NCBI GenBank assembly: GCA_015501075.1
Contig: JADNYJ010000324.1
Coordinates: 1 to 36,164, forward strand
Direction: 5' to 3'
DNA: 36,164 bases
DNA from: Gymnopilus junonius
Taxonomy: Eukaryota; Basidiomycota; Agaricomycetes; Agaricales; Galerinaceae
The notes below the pieces were generated by a model, which did no database searches, was not told where the DNA came from, and saw nothing but the letters and a program-made list of their open reading frames with translations. A program made the translations under genes and the position numbers. Positions 29,680 through 36,164 of the stretch are shown piece by piece; positions within the stretch are counted from its first letter, which is position 1; the number at the start of each line of letters is the position of its first letter.

Positions 29680-31952
29680 TCATTTGATACTTCCACCCAT
29701 CTTCTTCATCAAACCTTCCACCTCTCGCTCTTTCATCTCGACCTTCGCATATGAGGATGAATTCGTGAACCTCTGGACATTGATTTGATACCACTCAGGA
29801 TTTACAAATACGACGCCAAGTTCGCGCCCATTGCGACCATAGATACCAACCCGAGTGCGTGTATTTTTGGGTCCTTGTGTCCCCAAACCTGGCATTGGAG
29901 GCCCGAAGTCATCAGCTTCGAGCTTGGGCGGGCGAGGTTCGTCAAGCCTAAATCGTACGGAGACGGTCCAGAATTGGAGAAACCCGGAACCAGGATTTGG
30001 GTTGTGACTATCCTCGTAGTACTCTGGTGCGCCCAACAATTTCCGAGGTGTGGGTGTAGTACGAGAGCAATCGAGTGGGAATCGGTTCTGAGTTCTTCCA
30101 CCATAAAAGTTATGGCCCTTAGAGAAAGAATACCCCGAATTCGAGACCAAAGTGTATTCTTCCGAATCGTGCGCCCTGCGTTGGTACCAAATGATCCAGG
30201 TGCGTTCCTTGAGCGCATTACGGACATTTCTAACGCTTCGATTATACCAGTTCCAGATGTTCGGCCAAGCCTCTCCCATCCATCCAGCCCAACTCCAGCT
30301 CGGGGCGCAGGGTATTGTGGTAAAGTCGCGGACTCGGCGTTGCTGCGGCGCTTGTGATGCCCAAAGCAGGAACCAGTCGAAGAAACTATCAGGTATCCCA
30401 TGGCATAAATTGGTGTCTAACTGCGTTCTGAAAAATCGAGCCATTCCAGCGAAGGCGTGGTGCACGTCTGATTGATACCCCAGTGCTAGCTTGGAGTAAC
30501 CCTGGATCAATCCTTCGTACTGGCCTATGTTGTCTGGGTCCTTTGTCTTGCGATCGGCAGGCTCGCTTTGGTCTTCGTCGTACCCTTCCTCACAGACGAC
30601 GTCTTCTCGCCATTGGTCCGTGCCTTTACACCTAAAGACTGTTTGACCCCCTATAAATATGAGCTGACGATTGGCGAAACGGTGTTCTTGGTAGCTGAAA
30701 ATGCTGTATTTTAAAACGTTATAATAATCGCGAAAAATGGCATGCTTACGTCCAACCACGAGTAAAATAAACTTCATCTGCGATATAGTCCTGGAATGTT
30801 TGCTTATACGCGAGCCTAAGTCCGGGATAAATTTCCTCAATCGCTTGCGTCTCGCCGCGTGAACCAGGATACAACCCAGGAATACCTGCTCGAGCGTCTT
30901 TCCCAGCCGCTGCGACGATGGCCAAAAAAGGCTGCACCATAAACTAGATCCATCTTAGAGATGGCGTCCATCTTGCTTCCTCCCTTCTGATCATCGTCCT
31001 GAATAATGCACAAACTATCAACCCAGAGATAGCGCAAATCCAGCCTTCTCACAACCTCCATTGCGTCCTGCACAGTTTTAGGAATTTGGTTATAGTACTG
31101 TGGTCGTGCTAGTCCTCCGGGCCTTTGTAGGTCTGATAAGTTGTTCAGTAGTAATCGCAGGATCGTCTTCGGATCTATGGGCCCCCATACATAGCTCAAT
31201 GTCACGTACTTGCATTCATTGGGAGCGAGGACGACACAGTTATCGATGACATCGATCAAACGGAAGGAAGGAATCTCGTTTGTTGGATGTTCAACCGGTC
31301 TACCAAGCATAGGTGAAATGTCGCACTGAGATCCATGCGCATTCTCACACATTGACATCCCAGTTTCTGGACGATGGAAAAGTCGATTTCATCTTTGATG
31401 AGTCGAGGTAAAGATGCTTTAGATATAGTAGGAACATCATTGGCCAAGATGGTGATTTCTGGGAAGAGGTGAAGTCGACGACCTGCTGAGGGTAAACCAT
31501 CGCCTCCTCTTTCTGAGCAGAGGGGTTGAGAGTACGAATATGATCTGTTGTGCGCCAGTCCAATGTAACTTTGATCCGTTCCCCATCTTCATAGGTTGGG
31601 AGTGCTGGCCCGAGAGCCCGAAGGACCCAATCGGCAGAGTGGACAACTAGCCTTCAGTTTGATCTCGTCGACGAATCCAAGTTGAATAGTTCCGGATCCA
31701 CTCCTTTCTTCATCCGAGTCGTCTTCGTCTGAGAGGGCTACGAATTGTCGGGGTTGTGAGATGAAGTCCTCGACAGATATTGCAAAGAGAGTCTCCAGAT
31801 TTCGCCAAGTTTGAGGGAACAGGAAGTAAGGGAGGAGCCGCGACGCCGCCACTCGCAGTGCCATCATCATAGTCATCATCGCTGTCTGATAAGGGCTCCC
31901 ACATGGCCGGACCATCGTCGTCTTCCTCGCGGTAAATGCGTAGTCGGTCCAT
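29680..31952 (-). pseudogene. HET-domain protein gene with about five frame breaks
   Basis: The minus-strand ATG at 31952 starts an acidic leader, then LCNICRGL and ASCPLCRL, the paired Cys-x-x-Cys that often precede a fungal HET domain. The HET core is clear: FRLIDVIDNCVVLAP, KYVTLSYVWG, AMEVVRRLDLRYLWVDSLCIIQDD, a VYGAAF/AIVAAAG block and VYFTRGWT. An intron at 30749-30695 leads into the last exon (YQEHRFANRQLIF...), which is open for 337 codons to 29680 and includes APSWSWAGW, typical of HET C-terminal halves. The frame breaks near 31770, 31627, 31475, 31360 and at the T6 run 30924-30929. HET proteins trigger cell death after fusion of incompatible hyphae in ascomycetes; the role of the expanded basidiomycete families is inferred. 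Five breaks suggest a pseudogene, although the intact last exon and one homopolymer break leave room for sequence errors. Confidence 0.75.
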
Positions 31953-32959
31953 CGATACAGCGCTAGTAGATCAAATCAGAAAGTGGGTTGAATAGAAACC
32001 AGAGGACCAATGGAACGGATCGGATTCTTAAGCGGACTATTATATTATATTGACTGTCATTAGGCTGTTTAGGGATATAAAGTAAAGTTTCTTCCATCCC
32101 GCTGATTTTTTTAAACTGTTACTCATGAGAATCACATAGCAAGGAAGGATGAAGGCCTATGATTAGGCGATAAGGTAAGCGCTCATAAAAGATTGGCGCT
32201 AGCATTAAATTTTGAGGAGACGACGGTTGCTACCAGTACGTGCCGATCGCTGAGTGGAGTAAGATGCCGGTTATCTTCTATATCTTCTACATTCCCTCCT
32301 TCTTAACATACTTAGAAGCAACGAAGGAACTATAGGTGACGTGCTGTGATACATTCATCCTGTCAAATGTAAATAGGTACCTGTCCAAGGACATTCACAC
32401 TTACGTTTCGTAAATAGCCTTCCATAGACTCCTTCAAGTCTTTTGAATAATGTTGGATAACAATCTTACCTTATCGATTCAGCTGACCATAATTCGACCA
32501 AACTGAGCTTTCAGGCGATAGATGGCTGCCGGTAAGAGCAAGCGCAATAAGTTCTTCTGAGTCTTGACAATCAGTTGACATCGGCAGCCCTAAATTACCG
32601 ATTCAGAGCTATTATTGAACCTGAGCAAAACGTGCCAAATCAAGGATCTGTCCTTCTGATACTTGAGGGAAATATCGTTCTTGGACTCTGACCATATCAC
32701 TGATACCTAACTGAAGATCGGCAAAGCCACCCGCAACGATCTTTGGGGCTTGTCTGTACATTATGCCGTGCTGGTCCATTCTCTTATGAAGGATTCCGCC
32801 AAGCCGTTTCGGAAGGGCATTACACTAATACCACGGGTTACTTCTATTGACGACCTGGACCCAGATTTCGGAATCCATCAACAATGAGGGTTGTACTTGG
32901 TGTAACATAGTGAGACGGACCAGGGATGGGCTACCCGCAGACAAATTTCCCTTCCCGGA
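31953..32959. other. divergent spacer between the two HET remnants
   Basis: No coding sequence seen. It would have held both HET promoters. The exact start of the plus-strand copy is uncertain, so the right edge is approximate. Confidence 0.4.
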
Positions 32960-34829
32960 GAGGAGAAAGTGGAAATCAGGATTCAGATACAGGCGGGCTT
33001 GAGGAAGAGCCTTACTATTTTTCTCAACGGCGAAAAAGCAGCAAACTATACGATCTATGCCAAACAGGTGAATTATTTCGTACGATTGCCACGACTTTTC
33101 CGTATTTTCCTGACAATCACGCCCTTAATTGCAACTGAATTCTTCAGGTGAAGCCTGTCAAAGAGCTTGGAAAAGAGGTCACCATCTTCAAGAAAGAGCC
33201 TTATGCAGGACTATCAACGAGTAATAGAATGTGTCAAGGCATGCAGTGACCACGAACACTGCAACACAATTGAAGAGACGTACCTCCCTACTAGGGTTAT
33301 TGTTCCGACCCTTCCAAACCACGCCTGTTCGAAACCCAGCGGAAGATAAAAGGCCTCTATTGTACCCTCAGCTACGCGTGGGGTGGAGAGCTGCATCAGA
33401 AAACTACCACTTCTAACATCAAGACCTACATGGATGAAGGCATCAATGTCCCCGTCCCTCAGACAATCGCGGACGCCATCTTTGTTACGAATAAATTGGG
33501 TCGCAGATACCTTTGGGTTGACGCTCTCTGCATTATCCAAGACTCAAACGAAGACAAGCTCAGAGAACTCGGAGATATGGCTCATATCGATAGTGAGCCT
33601 ACATCACGATTTCGATTCTATCTTCATTTCGCGCTGATCAAGGCTTCCTCCCTGACGAACGCCCACCGGATGTGCTACCATACTATATTAACAAATCAAG
33701 AGCCCCAGTCATATGATGATGGAATATGAAATACCTCGTCAAACGCCAGGCTTCGGAAAATATGAGACAGTTGTCATGCATAGACCACTTGAAAAAGCGG
33801 CTGGTGCTTGCAGGAAAGCACGCTTTCACCCCGAAGGCTCATCTTCCAGCCACCCCACCTTTCATACAAATGTCGAAGTTTTATAGAGCTCGATATCACG
33901 CGACTGTCGCCATTCAATCGCGTGTTTCAAGAGGACCAGACTGCCTTTCCCGCAGAGACCACATCATATTTCCAACCAATAAAGGAACCTCCAACCATGA
34001 GGTCGACTTTGAAAAGTTCCGTGAGCGGTGACGTCAGGTCCTCCTGAATTACTCGGGACGCCAGATTACTGCCCTTCTGAACAAATTTGTTGCCTTGGCT
34101 GGTGTAGCTGAAATATTTGAATCTATCTCAAAAGATCGTACATTGCTGGGCTATGGGAGAGTACCTTCATAGACGATCTATTTTGGCAAACCTGGCCTCC
34201 TATGGGTCCGGATGAAGCACTTCTTCCTCGGCCAGAAGGATATCGTGCCCCAACGTGGTCGTGGGCGTCTGTTGACTCCAAGTTAAAATTGGAGACATTC
34301 CGCCCCAAGACATCTGATGCACCTATGAAGGAGAAATAGTCGAATGCAAAGTGACTCCAAAGAGCGACCTACATCCTTGGTGAAATTGCTGACGCAAAAC
34401 TAACGTTGAAAGTAAAGATGTACCCCCTGATGCGCAATGGTTAAAACTGTTCATTTACAGAAATCAAAGGGACCCGTACCGGTGACCAGTTTGTGAGCAC
34501 TGCGTCGGCTTGGAAGTGGCTCCCTCCGATTGGCAACTGTTTGGAGCCAACTGAGGGCCCGACGAATAGCAATGATGAGAAGAGCGAATAAGAGGGATTA
34601 TATTCGATTCAACGGAGGGAACGGAACCTGATATTTCCAAGGATTTTTATGTCGTCATCCTTCGTGCAGGCCGGCAATGGGAAATCAGGGCGATTGGATG
34701 CTTGGACTGATCATGGTGCGCGTTGATGGTGAGGTCGAACAGTATAGGAGGATAGCAAAATTGGACCTCCTGTACCACTTCCAATGGCCTGACTGGTTTG
34801 ACGCAGCCCCTCTAAAGACCGTTACTTAG
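32960..34829 (+). pseudogene. second HET-domain gene, heavily decayed
   Basis: Pieces of one HET protein follow in order but in different frames: an N-terminal scrap (SLTIFLNGEKAANYTIYAKQ) ending at a possible intron about 33068-33148, then [24 protein letters not shown], a scrap matching 'TLSYAWGGE' near 33360, then [20 protein letters not shown] and [28 protein letters not shown], a lost segment near 33600-33720, YETVVMHRPLEK, LQESTLSPRRLIFQP, YKCRSF, VALAGVAEIFESIS, DLFWQTWPPMGPDEALLPRP, YRAPTWSWASVDSK and a tail ending KTVT at the TAG 34827-34829. I count at least six frame changes. Because all landmarks of the family appear in order, this is a complete gene that decayed in place. It is head-to-head with the HET gene at 29680-31952 but too divergent from it to be a recent inverted duplicate. 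Confidence 0.7.
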
Positions 34830-34833
34830 TTTG

Positions 34834-35139
34834 ATGGCATCCTTCATAATACAGACTGAACTGAATATAACCAAGGGAATCAAACAGGTATTTGCATCTC
34901 TTGTGTCCGAATACCCCATGTACATATCTAGGAGAAATTTCGGTGAGAGGACCGCAGCTGATAATCTTCTCTTCTACTCTACTTACTTTTTAGTTCACCA
35001 GGGAGTGACCAATGCTTTCCATCTACTAGTAGGGCAGCGGACCTTCCCCTTCACACCCGTGTCTTTAGAGGTTGATGAATTGGCCGATGTGACTGTTTGT
35101 GCATTGGTACACGATATCAAAGACGAAGGAGAGAGCTGA
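34834..35139 (+). CDS. possible small gene or fragment, weakly crinkler-like tail
   Basis: An ATG-started frame of 101 codons directly behind the HET remnant. The second half (AFHLLVGQRTFPFTPVSLEV, then DELADVTVCALVHDIKDE) faintly recalls the ubiquitin-like header of Agaricomycete crinkler-type proteins, in which a 'F-x-V-x-I/V-D-x-x-x-x-V-x-x-L-K-x-x-I-K-x-E' pattern follows a short strand. The frame stops right after that point, so it would be a truncated header only. The first half has no motif. It could be chance. Confidence 0.25.
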   Translation: MASFIIQTELNITKGIKQVFASLVSEYPMYISRRNFGERTAADNLLFYSTYFLVHQGVTNAFHLLVGQRTFPFTPVSLEVDELADVTVCALVHDIKDEGES

Positions 35140-35193
35140 CGACAGGACGAGTCGGAGATAAAATTTGGGGCTGGATAGCGGTGTTGGTGAGAC

Positions 35194-35256
35194 AAAAAGA
35201 AAAAGAAAAAGAAAAAGAAAAAGGAAGGAGGAAGGAGGAAAGGAGGAAGGAAAGGG
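35194..35256 (+). repeat. purine-only microsatellite, (AAAAAG)5 then GGA-rich
   Basis: Five perfect copies of AAAAAG at 35194-35223, then an imperfect GGAAGGA-type purine run to 35256. Long homopurine tracts can form triplexes and are prone to length change and to sequencing error. Confidence 0.8.
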
Positions 35257-36150
35257 ACACTTCCTCCTGGTCTCAACTTCATCAATAACCCTCTCTGACC
35301 TACCCAATCAAGGCCATTGCATGCCTTGAGCCTCCGAGGCTGTAATTTTAGGTACGGAAGCTGACTATTTTTAATTTTCATGCCTGCGGCACTGGATACT
35401 CACATAGATGATGAGAGTGACCCTTTTCTTATGCCTTTTTTCTAAATCTTATTCACTGTGCAGTCCAGATACTGATACACCGTGTGATTATGGGAACTAG
35501 GCCCTACTGGTAATAGCATGATCATGACTTCAAGCTGAGTCTCAGTTGATTTTCTTGAGAGTACATGGACTAGTGCATTCAACCTTTTAATTGCAATGTT
35601 ATATATATATATATTTATTTCCTGTGATGCCATGCCTCAATGATGCTATGGTAGCTCTAATTTTCGCCATTGGCGGCGTTCCGAGGTGATGGCTTCACAA
35701 GGACTCAGACTCAGAGCGCCGGCTTCTGGAATGACCAGTCATGTTCTTCGCTTACATGATATTATTTTCGAACTCAGAGTCAGAATCAGCCAAATTTGGG
35801 ACAGTCTGAGTGGCGAGCAAGGCCTGGACATGGGCCTAGGCTTTGACTAATCAGTTTCATGAGTGATCCTTGCACAAACCTCACATGACTGAGTTGAGTT
35901 GACCATTTTCAGTCTTCTTTGGGTTTTCATCAGATTCTATATAGGTCTAATAAAGTTGTGGTTCAGGTGAAGCAGTGGCACAGCACTGCGGTTCTTCACA
36001 TTGGCTGTGAAAAATGATAAGTCACTCTGGAACCTAACCTATTTTTTGCTGCAGGCATTGTCCAACCTCCGTCGTAGGAGTGACCTAAACTCCCTTGCAC
36101 TCAATCTGCCTACAAGATCTTCATCCCACAACATCTAGCTTCTTAATGAA

Positions 36151-36158
36151 TATATAAG
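36151..36158 (+). promoter_or_regulatory. TATA-like element at the window edge
   Basis: TATATAAG ends six bases before the window does. It fits the core promoter of a plus-strand gene outside the window, but no coding sequence is available to confirm it. Confidence 0.25.
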
Positions 36159-36164
36159 CAGCCA

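Larger units (their letters stand above)
34830..36164. other. 1.3 kb right end of the window
   Basis: Contains a possible small frame at 34834-35139, a purine microsatellite at 35194-35256 and (AT)7 at about 35601-35614. A TATATAAG lies at 36151-36158, only six bases from the end; it may be the TATA box of a plus-strand gene beyond the window. Nothing else was seen. Confidence 0.45.

Noticed and set aside
30152..30475. Long plus-strand frames opposite the HET last exon
   Set aside because: They are antisense shadows of the clearly coding HET frame.
35601..35614. (AT)7 run
   Set aside because: Common short AT repeat, no further meaning.

Overview
This window looks like nuclear DNA of a mushroom-forming basidiomycete (Agaricomycetes). 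Genes carry many spliceosomal introns of about 40-65 bases with GT-AG ends and a CT(A/G)A(C/T) branch site. The families I recognise are typical of those genomes: F-box/leucine-rich proteins, HET-domain proteins, DUF6534 seven-helix membrane proteins, a fungal DUF2235 hydrolase, a small MARVEL-like membrane protein and a Kex2-processed secreted protein. I saw no bacterial, viral, rRNA or tRNA genes and no CRISPR. Family names come from memory of conserved motifs, not from a search.

Layout. 1-426: end of an F-box-type gene running in from the left. 676-1997 (-): a broken F-box/LRR gene. 2495-4650 (-): intact 12-exon DUF2235 hydrolase with a 13-base microexon. 5063-5181: a MITE-like inverted-repeat element. 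5487-7303 (+): F-box/LRR paralogue of the 676-1997 copy, facing the other way, with one frame break. 7444-9015 (-): intronless membrane acyltransferase-3 protein. 10229-12175 and 12885-14706 (+): tandem DUF6534 paralogues with 19 and 18 exons. 15500-15781 (+): possible LRR tail. 15947-17518 (-): decayed F-box gene. 19117-20567 (+): 2-oxoglutarate/Fe(II) dioxygenase with one frame break. 21095-22659 (+): intact F-box/LRR gene. 22787-23198 (-): possible tiny gene. 23557-24345 (+): MARVEL-like protein. 24680-25009 (+): orphan coding stretch. 26624-27308 (-): secreted cysteine protein. 27854-28292 (-): unrecognised coding remnant with an in-frame stop. 29680-31952 (-) and about 32960-34829 (+): head-to-head decayed HET genes.

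The genes do not form an obvious pathway. The region reads as accessory DNA where F-box and HET families, which in fungi often turn over quickly and take part in protein turnover and non-self recognition, have been duplicated and broken. Housekeeping-like genes among them (DUF2235, acyltransferase, both DUF6534 genes, MARVEL) remain fully open. Some frame breaks lie in homopolymers, so assembly error must be excluded before calling every broken gene dead. I did not find a clear new multi-gene system. The most informative items are the inverted F-box pair, the intron difference between the DUF6534 twins, the microexon, and the small undescribed coding stretches.
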